A model generated the notes under the pieces. The model searched no databases, had not been told where the DNA came from, and was given only the letters and a program-made list of their open reading frames with translations. This document shows, piece after piece, positions 35,040 to 42,770 of a DNA stretch of 64,000 nucleotides; positions within the stretch are counted from its first letter, which is position 1, and each line of letters opens with the position of its first letter. The DNA is from Sedimenticola selenatireducens DSM 17993 (GTDB lineage Bacteria > Pseudomonadota > Gammaproteobacteria > Chromatiales > Chromatiaceae): positions 1 through 64,000 of the forward strand of contig NZ_ATZE01000013.1 in the NCBI RefSeq assembly GCF_000428045.1. The letters run 5' to 3'. A program made the translations under genes and the position numbers.

Positions 35040-35079
35040 CGCTTCTTCTCGGTTCATGCCATTCGACGAGGAGAAGCCC

Positions 35080-35946
35080 ATGCAGGTGGTGTCCATCATT
35101 TCGACCAAGGGCGGCGTGGGCAAGACCACGACGGCCGCCAACCTGGGCGGCTTCATCGCCGATGCCGGGCTGCGCGTGCTGCTGCTGGACCTGGACGTGC
35201 AGCCCACGCTGTCGAGCTACTTCACGCTGGACGTGCGCGCGCCCGGCGGCATCTACGAGATGCTGGCCTTCAACGAGCGGCGCATCGAGCAACTGGTGTC
35301 GCGCACCGCGATCGCGGGCCTGGACCTGGTGCTCTCCAACGACGACCGCGGCGAACTGAACACGCTGCTGCTGCACGCACCGGATGGGCGCCTGCGACTG
35401 CGCCATTTGCTCCCCGTCTTCCGCACGCACTATGACTTGCTGTTGATCGACACCCAGGGCGCGCGCAGCGTGCTGCTGGAGATGGCAGTGCTGGCGTCCG
35501 ACCTGGCGCTGTCGCCGGTGACGCCGGAGATTCTGGCCGCGCGCGAACTGCGCCGCGGCACACTGCAACTGATCGAGGACATCGCACCGTATAGGCACCT
35601 GGGCATCGAGCCGCCGCCGCTGCGCCTGCTCATCAACCGTGTGCATCCGGTGTCGTCGAACGCGCGGCTGGTCCAGCAGGCGCTGCGACAGGTGTTCCAG
35701 GAACAGGCCGGCGTGCAGGTGCTGGACACCGACGTGCCGGCCATCGAAGCCTATCCGCGCGCTGCGACACGAGGACTGCCGGTACATCGGGTGGAGTACC
35801 GGCAGCCGACTGGGCGCACGGCGCCCGCGGCGCTGGACACCATGCGCATGCTGGCCGGCGAGCTGTTCCCCGCGTGGCGGGAGCGCTTCGCGCTGGTCAC
35901 CGGCCGGGCCGATGCGGGAGGGGCCGGCCATGGCGAGCGCGCATGA
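35080..35946 (+). CDS. parA: ParA-family partition ATPase
   Basis: 288 aa from the ATG at 35080 with GAGGAG upstream. The deviant Walker A is ISTKGGVGKTTTAANLGG; Walker A' LLLDLDVQPTLSSYF and Walker B HYDLLLIDTQGARS follow. ParA-type proteins of ICEs maintain the excised circle and can affect transfer. It starts a backbone operon with a HicA-like gene (overlap of 17 bases) and parB. Confidence 0.94.
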   Translation: MQVVSIISTKGGVGKTTTAANLGGFIADAGLRVLLLDLDVQPTLSSYFTLDVRAPGGIYEMLAFNERRIEQLVSRTAIAGLDLVLSNDDRGELNTLLLHAPDGRLRLRHLLPVFRTHYDLLLIDTQGARSVLLEMAVLASDLALSPVTPEILAARELRRGTLQLIEDIAPYRHLGIEPPPLRLLINRVHPVSSNARLVQQALRQVFQEQAGVQVLDTDVPAIEAYPRAATRGLPVHRVEYRQPTGRTAPAALDTMRMLAGELFPAWRERFALVTGRADAGGAGHGERA

Positions 35947-36166
35947 ACTGGCGCGCGGCCGTGAACGGCTGCGCGCGCTGATCGAGTTCGCGCTGGGCGA
36001 AGGCTGGCGCGTGGTGCGCACGGCCGGCGGGCACCTGAAATTCACGAAACAAGGCTGCGCGTCGATCTACACCAGCTCGACTGCGAGCGACCACCGTGCC
36101 GACCGCAATGCCCGCGCGCAACTTCGCCGCGCCGACCGGCAGGCGCAGGAGAACGGCCGTGGCTGA
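35930..36166 (+). CDS. HicA-like small ICE protein
   Basis: 78 aa. The core WRVVRTAGGHLKFTKQGCAS, followed by IYTSSTASDHRADRNARAQL, has the dsRNA-binding fold pattern and conserved GGH of HicA-type toxins. No HicB partner follows; instead parB overlaps by eight bases. A protein of this kind is usual between parA and parB in PFGI-1-type elements, so it is probably a backbone component rather than a free toxin. Confidence 0.75.
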   Translation: MASAHELARGRERLRALIEFALGEGWRVVRTAGGHLKFTKQGCASIYTSSTASDHRADRNARAQLRRADRQAQENGRG

Positions 36167-37817
36167 GCTGACGCCGCAGGACATGGCTGCCAAGCTGCTG
36201 GCCACCGGCTTCGAGCGCAGCGGCCCTTCGGCCGCGACCTTGAGCGACCCCATCGCCGACACACCGATGGTGGTGACGCTGGACCAGCTGCGGCCCTACG
36301 ACCACGACCCGCGCGTGACGCGCAACCCGGCCTATGCGGAGATCAAGGCGTCCATCCGCGGACGCGGGCTGGATGCGCCCCCCGCGATCACGCGCAGGCC
36401 GGGCGAGGCGCACTACATCATTCGCAACGGCGGCAACACGCGGCTGGCCATCCTGCGCGAGTTGTGGAGCGAGACCAAGGAGGAACGCTTCTTCCGCATT
36501 GCGTGCCTGTTCCGCCCGTGGCCGGCGCGCGGCGAAATCGTGGCGCTGACCGGGCATCTGGCCGAGAACGAGTTGCGCGGCGGGCTGACCTTCATCGAGC
36601 GGGCGTTGGGCATCGAGAAGGCGCGCGAGTTCTACGAGCAGGAAAGCGGCCAGGCGCTGTCGCAGAGCGAACTCGCGCGGCGGCTGACTGCCGACGGCTA
36701 TCCGGTGCCGCAGTCACACATCAGCCGCATGAACGATGCGGTGCGCTATCTGCTGCCGGCGATCCCGACGCTGCTCTACGGCGGGTTGGGCCGGCATCAG
36801 GTGGACCGGCTCGCGGTGCTTCGCAAGGCGTGCGAGCGCACCTGGGAGCGGCGTGCGCTGAGCCGCACCGTGGCCGTGGACTTCGCCACCTTGTTTCAGG
36901 ACGTGCTGACGCAGTTCGACACACAGCCGGACGACTTCTCGCCGCAGCGGGTGCAGGACGAGCTGGTGGGCCAGATGGCCGAGCTGCTGGAAGCGGACTA
37001 CGACACGCTGGCGCTGGAGATCAACGACAGCGAAAGCCGCCAGCGTGCGCTGACCAGCGAACCGGTGTCGCCGACGCCACCGGCAGCGCCTGTCGTGCCT
37101 GCTGCTCCTCCTCCGCCGGTTTCCGCGCCTCGGCAGCCACCCGCCTCGTCTGTCCCGCGCGACGCCACGCCGGTCGCGCCTCCGGCGCCAGCAGCGACAC
37201 CGCCTGCATCGCCCGAAGCACCGGAGGACCAGCACGGGCAACGCGACGAGCGCCTGCAAGGGCACATCGTGACACCGGCACCGACCACCGAGCGCCTGCA
37301 GTCCATCCAGCGAATGGTCGCGGACCAGCTCGGCGACAAGCTGCCCGACTTCGAGGCCGATGCGCTGCGTGCGATCCCCGTGCAGGCCGGTGGGCTCTAT
37401 CCCATCTCGGATGTCTGGTACATCGAGCCGGGGCTGGACGTGCCGGATCGCCTGCGCGTGCACATCGCGCAGTTCGCGCGCGAGATCGCCGGGGAAGCGG
37501 CGGTAGCCGACCACATCGAGGCCAGCGACGGAGGCATCGGCTTCGTCTGCGTGGCGCCGGCCTCGGGCCAGGCGAAGGCGCTGCCGGCGTTCGCGCGGGC
37601 GGTGCTGACCCTGCTGCATGCGCTGAGTGCGGCTCCGCCCTCCGCGAACGGATTGGACCGCGCGCGACTGGCCGACGAGCTGGCGGCGCTGCTACATGGC
37701 CACGGCGGCTCGGCCACACGCCTGAGCGATGCTGCGCTGGTGAAGCTGTTCCGTCTGCTGCGCCTGGCGCGCCGGCTGCTGGACCTGGAAGCCGGCGTAG
37801 CGGGCCAGGAATCCTGA
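36159..37817 (+). CDS. parB: ParB-family protein, PFGI-1 ICE class
   Basis: 552 aa from a GTG start overlapping the preceding gene. The ParB-like N-terminal domain contains LDQLRPYDHDPRVTRNPAYA, GLDAPPAITRRPGEAHYIIR, NGGNTRLAILRELW and the HTH region QSELARRLTADGYPVPQSHI. A Pro/Ala-rich linker (about residues 300-370) leads to a C-terminal domain specific to ICE ParB proteins. It would bind a centromere-like site or act as a nuclease-like ParB. Confidence 0.9.
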   Translation: MAELTPQDMAAKLLATGFERSGPSAATLSDPIADTPMVVTLDQLRPYDHDPRVTRNPAYAEIKASIRGRGLDAPPAITRRPGEAHYIIRNGGNTRLAILRELWSETKEERFFRIACLFRPWPARGEIVALTGHLAENELRGGLTFIERALGIEKAREFYEQESGQALSQSELARRLTADGYPVPQSHISRMNDAVRYLLPAIPTLLYGGLGRHQVDRLAVLRKACERTWERRALSRTVAVDFATLFQDVLTQFDTQPDDFSPQRVQDELVGQMAELLEADYDTLALEINDSESRQRALTSEPVSPTPPAAPVVPAAPPPPVSAPRQPPASSVPRDATPVAPPAPAATPPASPEAPEDQHGQRDERLQGHIVTPAPTTERLQSIQRMVADQLGDKLPDFEADALRAIPVQAGGLYPISDVWYIEPGLDVPDRLRVHIAQFAREIAGEAAVADHIEASDGGIGFVCVAPASGQAKALPAFARAVLTLLHALSAAPPSANGLDRARLADELAALLHGHGGSATRLSDAALVKLFRLLRLARRLLDLEAGVAGQES

Positions 37818-37834
37818 GCGCAGGAGGCTCCCGT

Positions 37835-38395
37835 ATGCCGGCACCGCACCCGCTCAACCAGGCCGTGATCGCCCAGGCCCTGCATGACCTGCGCAACGGC
37901 CAGTTGCGCCGCTGCAAGGCGATGGGCTTCGGCGAGGAGGAGCTGGATGCGCTGAAGCACCCCGAACTCGTGAGCATGCTGGTGAATGCCACGGTGTCGT
38001 GGTGTTCGGTGTCGGTGAACCGGGAGGTGTTGAAGCGGCTGCTGAGCCAGGTGCACGACGTGGAGCGGGAGATCGCCACGGTGGACCGCATGCTGCGCCT
38101 GGGGGCGAGCACGGAGATGGTCAGCAAGTTCTACGGCCTCACGCATCAGGAAGTGGCGCTGCGCCGCGACATCCTCGGGCTGCCCAAGCGCAAGGGCCGG
38201 CATCCGGTGCTCGACGAGGCGCAGGACGTGGCCTTGTGGGAGCGCTGGAAGGCCGGCGTTGCCGAGCGCCATGTCGCCCTGACCGACGACATGGCGATGC
38301 TGGCGCTGACCATGGACCTGGCCGAGGCGCTGAGCCTGCCGATGTCGGTGATCTGGTCGGCGATACGGAACTGGATCGACCAGGGGCTGGTGTAG
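37835..38395 (+). CDS. DUF2857 ICE protein
   Basis: 186 aa with an AGGAGG ribosome site. The family pattern LNQAVIAQALHDLRNGQLRR, MGFGEEELDAL, and STEMVSKFYGLTHQEVALRR (an HTH) marks DUF2857, a conserved ICE protein between parB and the STY4528-type gene. The HTH suggests DNA binding; FlhC-like folds have been suggested for this family. Confidence 0.88.
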   Translation: MPAPHPLNQAVIAQALHDLRNGQLRRCKAMGFGEEELDALKHPELVSMLVNATVSWCSVSVNREVLKRLLSQVHDVEREIATVDRMLRLGASTEMVSKFYGLTHQEVALRRDILGLPKRKGRHPVLDEAQDVALWERWKAGVAERHVALTDDMAMLALTMDLAEALSLPMSVIWSAIRNWIDQGLV

Positions 38396-38398
38396 GCC

Positions 38399-39583
38399 AT
38401 GACCACAGGCGGCGCACCACGGCGCGATGGCCCGGTTGCGCTGTCGGCGTTGTTCGACGAGGCGCTGCGGCACCTTGAGCCGACGGAACCGGCGCAGGGC
38501 ACGGCGCCGAGCCAGGACGGTTTCCTCTACAGCGGCAACCGCCATGAGAGCGTGCCGCGCAGGCTGTTCCTCGACCGGCGCCTGACGCCGCTGGAGCGAA
38601 ACGCCTGGCAGGTGTTCCGCCTGCAGCTCAACGACGACGGCGTGACCGCCTTTCCCACCTACGACCAATTGCGCCCCTACTTGGCCTCGATGCCCTGCGC
38701 GGCACAAGCCTCGCACGAGACCGTGGCGCGCGCCCTGACGCTGTTGCGGCTGACGCGCTGGCTCAGCCTGGTGCGGCGGCGGCGCGATCCCAAGACCGGC
38801 CGCATCCAAGGGAACCTCTATGTGCTGCACGACGAACCGCTGTCGCCCTTCGAGGCGATGCAGCTCGACCCCGACTATCTGGGCCTGGTGAGCCAGGCGC
38901 TCACGCACGCGGCGAAGGCGGTGCAGGTCGTGGGCATGAACACGCTGCGGGAGATCGCCGAAGATCCGCTGCTCAGCGGGCGCACGCTGCCGACCCGCCT
39001 GCAAGTGCTGGCGCAGCGCATGGCGCGGCATGGCTGGACGACGCCAGGTTATCCACAGGAGGGGGCCGACCACGAATCCGAAGAAGGCCAGGAAGCCCTG
39101 CTTCGGAATGCTGCGCGCCCGTCTTCGGAATCCGAAGCAGGGCCGAAACCCGCGCCGGACGGCTCTCTTCGGATTCCGAAGGAGGACCGTACAGTACGTA
39201 ATGATCGTATAAATGAAGTACGTACAGTACCGCGCGCGAGGGCCTTGCAGAACCTGCGACTGCCCGAGCGTTTCCTGCGCTTGAAGGACGAGCAGCAGGC
39301 CGGCGCGCTGGTGGCGCTGCAGCAGGTGGACGAAGCTCAGCGCCAGGCGGTGCTCGACGAGTGGGCGGCGCGCTGTGGCGGCAGCACGGTGCGCAATCCC
39401 GCCGGCTATATGTTTGGCATCATTCAGAAGGCGATCCGCGGGGAGTTCAAGGCCTGGGCCGGAGAAAGTGCATCGGCGGCGCCAGCGTCCCCGCCGTCGT
39501 CACCACCGGCATCCCGTGCGGCTGACCCCGAGGTGGCACGTGCCTACCTGGCACAGCTCCGAGAAGCCTTGCGTGATCGCTGA
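38399..39583 (+). CDS. STY4528-family pathogenicity-island replication protein
   Basis: 394 aa. Residues 45-170 contain the winged-helix replication-type domain (RLFLDRRLTPLERNAWQVFR, TFPTYDQL-like, ASHETVARALTLLRLTRWLS, RRRRDPKTGRIQGNLYVLHD). The C-terminus (NPAGYMFGIIQKAIRGEFKA) is typical of the family. The region coding residues about 225-280 is of different base composition: it holds two perfect palindromes and an AT-rich patch with a direct repeat. The protein probably supports replication of the excised element. Confidence 0.88.
   Translation: MTTGGAPRRDGPVALSALFDEALRHLEPTEPAQGTAPSQDGFLYSGNRHESVPRRLFLDRRLTPLERNAWQVFRLQLNDDGVTAFPTYDQLRPYLASMPCAAQASHETVARALTLLRLTRWLSLVRRRRDPKTGRIQGNLYVLHDEPLSPFEAMQLDPDYLGLVSQALTHAAKAVQVVGMNTLREIAEDPLLSGRTLPTRLQVLAQRMARHGWTTPGYPQEGADHESEEGQEALLRNAARPSSESEAGPKPAPDGSLRIPKEDRTVRNDRINEVRTVPRARALQNLRLPERFLRLKDEQQAGALVALQQVDEAQRQAVLDEWAARCGGSTVRNPAGYMFGIIQKAIRGEFKAWAGESASAAPASPPSSPPASRAADPEVARAYLAQLREALRDR
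39123..39230. repeat. Palindromes and direct repeats inside the replication gene
   Basis: CTTCGGAATCCGAAG (39123-39137) and CTTCGGATTCCGAAG (39167-39181) are the same 15-bp palindrome with A or T at the centre. They are followed by an AT-rich 45-bp patch bounded by the direct repeat CGTACAGTAC (39188-39197 and 39221-39230). The surroundings are GC-rich coding sequence. Confidence 0.75.
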
Positions 39584-39589
39584 TGTTGA

Positions 39590-39606
39590 CTATCCCCAGG
39601 GGATAG
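39590..39606. repeat. 17-bp palindrome, copy 1
   Basis: CTATCCCCAGGGGATAG, a perfect 8-bp inverted repeat about a central A, lies seven bases after the replication gene and about 120 bases before the OST-HTH gene. Identical copies are at 40625 and 42544. Confidence 0.85.
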
Positions 39607-39710
39607 CTGGAACAGACACCTTTCCGCCGCGCTCAATTGTCGTCCGCCGAACGACAGGCGAAACTGTCGCCTGTGAATCAGACGAGGACAGCCACGCACG
39701 AGCCCGGCCG

Positions 39711-40574
39711 ATGATGGACATGACGACTTCCCCCGTCACAAACGTACTGCAACCACTGCAGCGAGACGTTCAGCGCTTGCTGGGCAGATGCCTGTTGCGC
39801 CTTCAACAATACGAGCGCCTCATGAAAGCCATCGTGGCGCACCACGAGATTTCAGGCCCGGCGCATTCGCTGGAGGCCATTCGCACAGCGCGGATCGAAG
39901 ATGCCGCGACCAAGACCCTGGGCACGTTGGTCGGACAACTGTTTGGTTCGTATGTGGTCACCGATGGAAATAGTGGCAAGGAACGCGACAACGATCTTCC
40001 CGGCGACGTGATTTCCTTTCGCACGCGCGTGCAACTGAGCCTATCTGCGCAGGACTACGCCAAAACCCAGGCCGACCTCAAAGACCTGGTATCGCTGCGC
40101 AACACCCTGGTGCACCACTTCATCGACCAGCACGATCTATGGACCGTGGACGGGTGTCGCGCTGCACAGGACGAACTCGGTTCCGCCTACACGCGCATCG
40201 ATCAACACTTTGAGCAGCTGCGCGGCTGGGCCGAGCACATGGATCAGGCGCGGCGCCTGGCAGCGGAGTTCGTCCAGTCGGATGTGTTCCACGACCTGGT
40301 GGTCAATGGCATCGCGCCGGACGGCACGGTGGACTGGCCGGCCGCCGGCATCGTTCGCGCGCTGCGCGAGGCCGCCGCGCAGTTGGCCGTCGAGGGCTGG
40401 ACACCCATTGCCGCCGCTGGCCGCTGGATCGCGGACCAGCATCCCGAGCAGCTTCCAGCCAAGTACGGCTGCAGCAGTTGGCGGCAGGTGGTGCACGAGT
40501 GCCGCCTGTTCGAGCTTCGCTACCGTGAGGTGGAGGGGCAACGGGCCGCCTGGTACAGACCTCGCGAGGCATAG
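39711..40574 (+). CDS. OST-HTH/LOTUS domain ICE protein
   Basis: 287 aa; the start may also be 39720. The N-terminal part is helical (VLQPLQRDVQRLLGRCLLRL, QQYERLMKAIVAHHEIS). The C-terminal domain ALREAAAQLAVEGWTPIAAA and GCSSWRQVVHECRLFELRYR matches the OST-HTH/LOTUS winged helix that binds RNA (G-quadruplex-type) in eukaryotic germ granule proteins and in bacterial relatives. This combination is a known ICE backbone family. Its own 17-bp palindrome lies upstream. The function is unknown. Confidence 0.82.
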   Translation: MMDMTTSPVTNVLQPLQRDVQRLLGRCLLRLQQYERLMKAIVAHHEISGPAHSLEAIRTARIEDAATKTLGTLVGQLFGSYVVTDGNSGKERDNDLPGDVISFRTRVQLSLSAQDYAKTQADLKDLVSLRNTLVHHFIDQHDLWTVDGCRAAQDELGSAYTRIDQHFEQLRGWAEHMDQARRLAAEFVQSDVFHDLVVNGIAPDGTVDWPAAGIVRALREAAAQLAVEGWTPIAAAGRWIADQHPEQLPAKYGCSSWRQVVHECRLFELRYREVEGQRAAWYRPREA

Positions 40575-40624
40575 CCCCGCAACGCGGTCTCACCTCCGCG
40601 CGAGCCGCGAACAACTCCGCCGAG

Positions 40625-40641
40625 CTATCCCCAGGGGATAG
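40625..40641. repeat. 17-bp palindrome, copy 2
   Basis: CTATCCCCAGGGGATAG, identical to copies 1 and 3, 122 bases before the start of the PFL_4669 gene. Confidence 0.85.
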
Positions 40642-40762
40642 CCGGCACACACAGCCTTCCGTGCGGAACAAACCGGGCGCGCATGGGCTGCGGTTTGTTG
40701 ACTGACAGCCTTCCGGCCGATGCCGATGCTGGCGACTCGCCCCTTCACCGCGAGTCGCTCCA

Positions 40763-41551
40763 ATGGCCAACGAACGCACAGAACCCCTGCAACTGAATCT
40801 CGGATCGCTGCGCAGCGCGATGTCGCTGACGCTGCACACGCACCACGCTTCGCGCATCTGGCACGGCCGCGCGCCGACCGAGGGGCGCCCCGGCATCATC
40901 GGTCTCAACGGCTTCATCGGCGCCATGAACAAGATGAAGCGCGGCGCCGAGCAGGACGACCCGTACTCGGATTGGTGGATGTTGCGGATCGAGGACAAGC
41001 TCGCCGAGACCAAGACCCGCCTGCAGACCCTGCGCGAACAGGTCGACCAGGCCCTGGCCGACGTGCCACCGGCGCTGTCGCTGGGCGAGAACATGAATGT
41101 GCAGCCGGTGAAGCTGCCTCTGTTCGTGAATGCACAGCTCGGCTTCATGGCGGTGTACCTGCTGGCTGACTACGACGACCTGGCGCGCAAACTCATCCTG
41201 GCGCACCACACGGCGCTGATCGACCGCAGCACCTTGGAGCGCTGGCTCAATGATGGCGCGCACGCGCTGCGCAGCCTGTTCTCGCTCGCCCAGCAGTACC
41301 GCTACTCGGGCACGACGCGCGACGACTTCGCGGCGAAGAACGCCGCGGCGCGAGCGGCGCTGGAGAAGTTCGGCGAGCTGCCGCAAGACGTGCTGGAAGG
41401 CACGCGCCGCTCGCGCTTCGCGCCACCGATCGCGCGGCGGACGACCAAGCCCGGCACGCCGCCTGCTGCGCCCGCCATTGAGCCCGATGCGCCGGCTCAC
41501 ACGGATGGCGCAGCCAATCCAGCGACGGGTAATGAGGGTGCTGACGCATGA
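40763..41551 (+). CDS. PFL_4669 family ICE protein (TIGR03761)
   Basis: 262 aa. The opening LGSLRSAMSLTLHTHHASRI and the following GIIGLNGFIGAMNKMKRGAE, DDPYSDWWMLRIEDKL are diagnostic of the PFL_4669/TIGR03761 family of PFGI-1-class elements. The C-terminus is Pro/Ala-rich and disordered. It overlaps the next gene by four bases. Function unknown; it always stands before ssb and topB in this class. Confidence 0.9.
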   Translation: MANERTEPLQLNLGSLRSAMSLTLHTHHASRIWHGRAPTEGRPGIIGLNGFIGAMNKMKRGAEQDDPYSDWWMLRIEDKLAETKTRLQTLREQVDQALADVPPALSLGENMNVQPVKLPLFVNAQLGFMAVYLLADYDDLARKLILAHHTALIDRSTLERWLNDGAHALRSLFSLAQQYRYSGTTRDDFAAKNAAARAALEKFGELPQDVLEGTRRSRFAPPIARRTTKPGTPPAAPAIEPDAPAHTDGAANPATGNEGADA

Positions 41552-42096
41552 CGGCATCGCCCCCCATCAGTCACTCCACGCGCTTCGTGACGCTGGAACA
41601 GGCGGACTTCCAGCGGCTGGAACACGCAGGCTACCTAAAAGGCCTTTTACAGCCTTTTAAGGGTAAGGGGAGTCTGGAGACCTGGGCCAGCCAGTGCGCA
41701 GCGCTGCGCGACGACGTGATTGGCCTGGCGCAGCGGCGTGTGCTGCCCCAGGCACGCGCCTACCCCTTCAGCCTGCTCGACGTGCAACTGGCCCAGCAGG
41801 CCACTGGCGCAGGGACGACCTTCCTGCGCTGGCGCAACCTCGACCGTTCCTCCATGGGCGTGGCGTTGTGGGAGGCCCTGCTGGCCAACCCCGCGACGCC
41901 GGCCTCGCTGATCGACGAGCTGTACGCGATCGAACTGCAGCGCATCGTGCTGAACATGCAGATCAGCCTGACCCACAGCATCGCTCGCCAAGCCCTGGAA
42001 TGCGCCAACAAGGCCGCGCAGGCCGAAGCGGCTTACCTGCGGCGCGTCCACGGGCGTACCGCGTCCGTTCCACCCACCACCAAGGAGTCACCATGA
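41548..42096 (+). CDS. DUF3158 ICE protein
   Basis: 182 aa. LEQADFQRLEHAGYLKGLLQ and FLRWRNLDRSSMGVALWEAL identify DUF3158. It is coupled by four-base overlaps to both neighbours, PFL_4669 and ssb, forming a three-gene unit. Function unknown. Confidence 0.85.
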   Translation: MTASPPISHSTRFVTLEQADFQRLEHAGYLKGLLQPFKGKGSLETWASQCAALRDDVIGLAQRRVLPQARAYPFSLLDVQLAQQATGAGTTFLRWRNLDRSSMGVALWEALLANPATPASLIDELYAIELQRIVLNMQISLTHSIARQALECANKAAQAEAAYLRRVHGRTASVPPTTKESP

Positions 42097-42476
42097 GCAC
42101 GCACTTCGTCGGCGAGGGCAACATCGGTTCTGCGCCGGACTACCGCGAATTTCCGAACGGCAATGACGAGCCGCGCCGGTTGCTTCGCCTGAACGTCTAT
42201 TTCGACAACCCGATCCCGAAGAAGGACGGCGAGTACGAAGATCGCGGCGGCTTCTGGGCGCCCGTGGAGCTGTGGCACCGCGACGCCGAGCACTGGAAGA
42301 TGCTGTACCAGAAAGGCATGCGGGTGCTGGTCGAGGGCCGCACCGTGCGCGACGAATGGGAGGACGCCGACGAGAACGAGCGCGTGACGTTCAAGGTCGA
42401 GGCGCGGCGCGTGGGCATCCTGCCGTACCGCATCGAGTCGGTGGCGCTCAGCGCCAAGCCCGCCGGCGGACAGTAA
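42093..42476 (+). CDS. ssb: Single-stranded DNA-binding protein
   Basis: 127 aa. An OB-fold protein of the ICE SSB type: MSTHFVGEGNIGSAPDYREF, RLLRLNVYFDNPIPKKDGEY, FWAPVELWHRDAEHWKMLYQ and KGMRVLVEGRTVRDEWEDAD. It lacks the acidic C-terminal tip of chromosomal SSB. It would coat the transferred strand after entry. It overlaps DUF3158 by four bases. Confidence 0.92.
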   Translation: MSTHFVGEGNIGSAPDYREFPNGNDEPRRLLRLNVYFDNPIPKKDGEYEDRGGFWAPVELWHRDAEHWKMLYQKGMRVLVEGRTVRDEWEDADENERVTFKVEARRVGILPYRIESVALSAKPAGGQ

Positions 42477-42543
42477 TTCGCCCATCGCCGTTCCCCCGAG
42501 GGCGGCTGTAGCAACCGTCATACGCCCGCGATGCACCAGCGAG

Positions 42544-42560
42544 CTATCCCCAGGGGATAG
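42544..42560. repeat. 17-bp palindrome, copy 3
   Basis: CTATCCCCAGGGGATAG, identical to the other two copies, in the 294-base gap between ssb and topB, 211 bases before topB. The rest of the gap holds no supported gene. Confidence 0.85.
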
Positions 42561-42770
42561 CTCCAAGGTCGTCCACGGAGTTCCAGCCGCCCTCCCGAAA
42601 CGACGCTCTTGCTGTGCCAGCTCCTGCGGTCTATGCGCACCGCTGCGGCAACGGACCGCCTGCCGATCACAAAGCGGTGTCTGCATCAATCGGCTTCCTT
42701 GCTGCCGGCATCTCCTGACTCCGCCAAGCTGACGCCCATCCGATGAACCGCACATTTCCAAGGAGGCTTC

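Noticed and set aside
37397-39073. Long minus-strand open frame across parB, DUF2857 and the replication gene
   Set aside because: It crosses three recognised genes on the opposite strand and has no family similarity.
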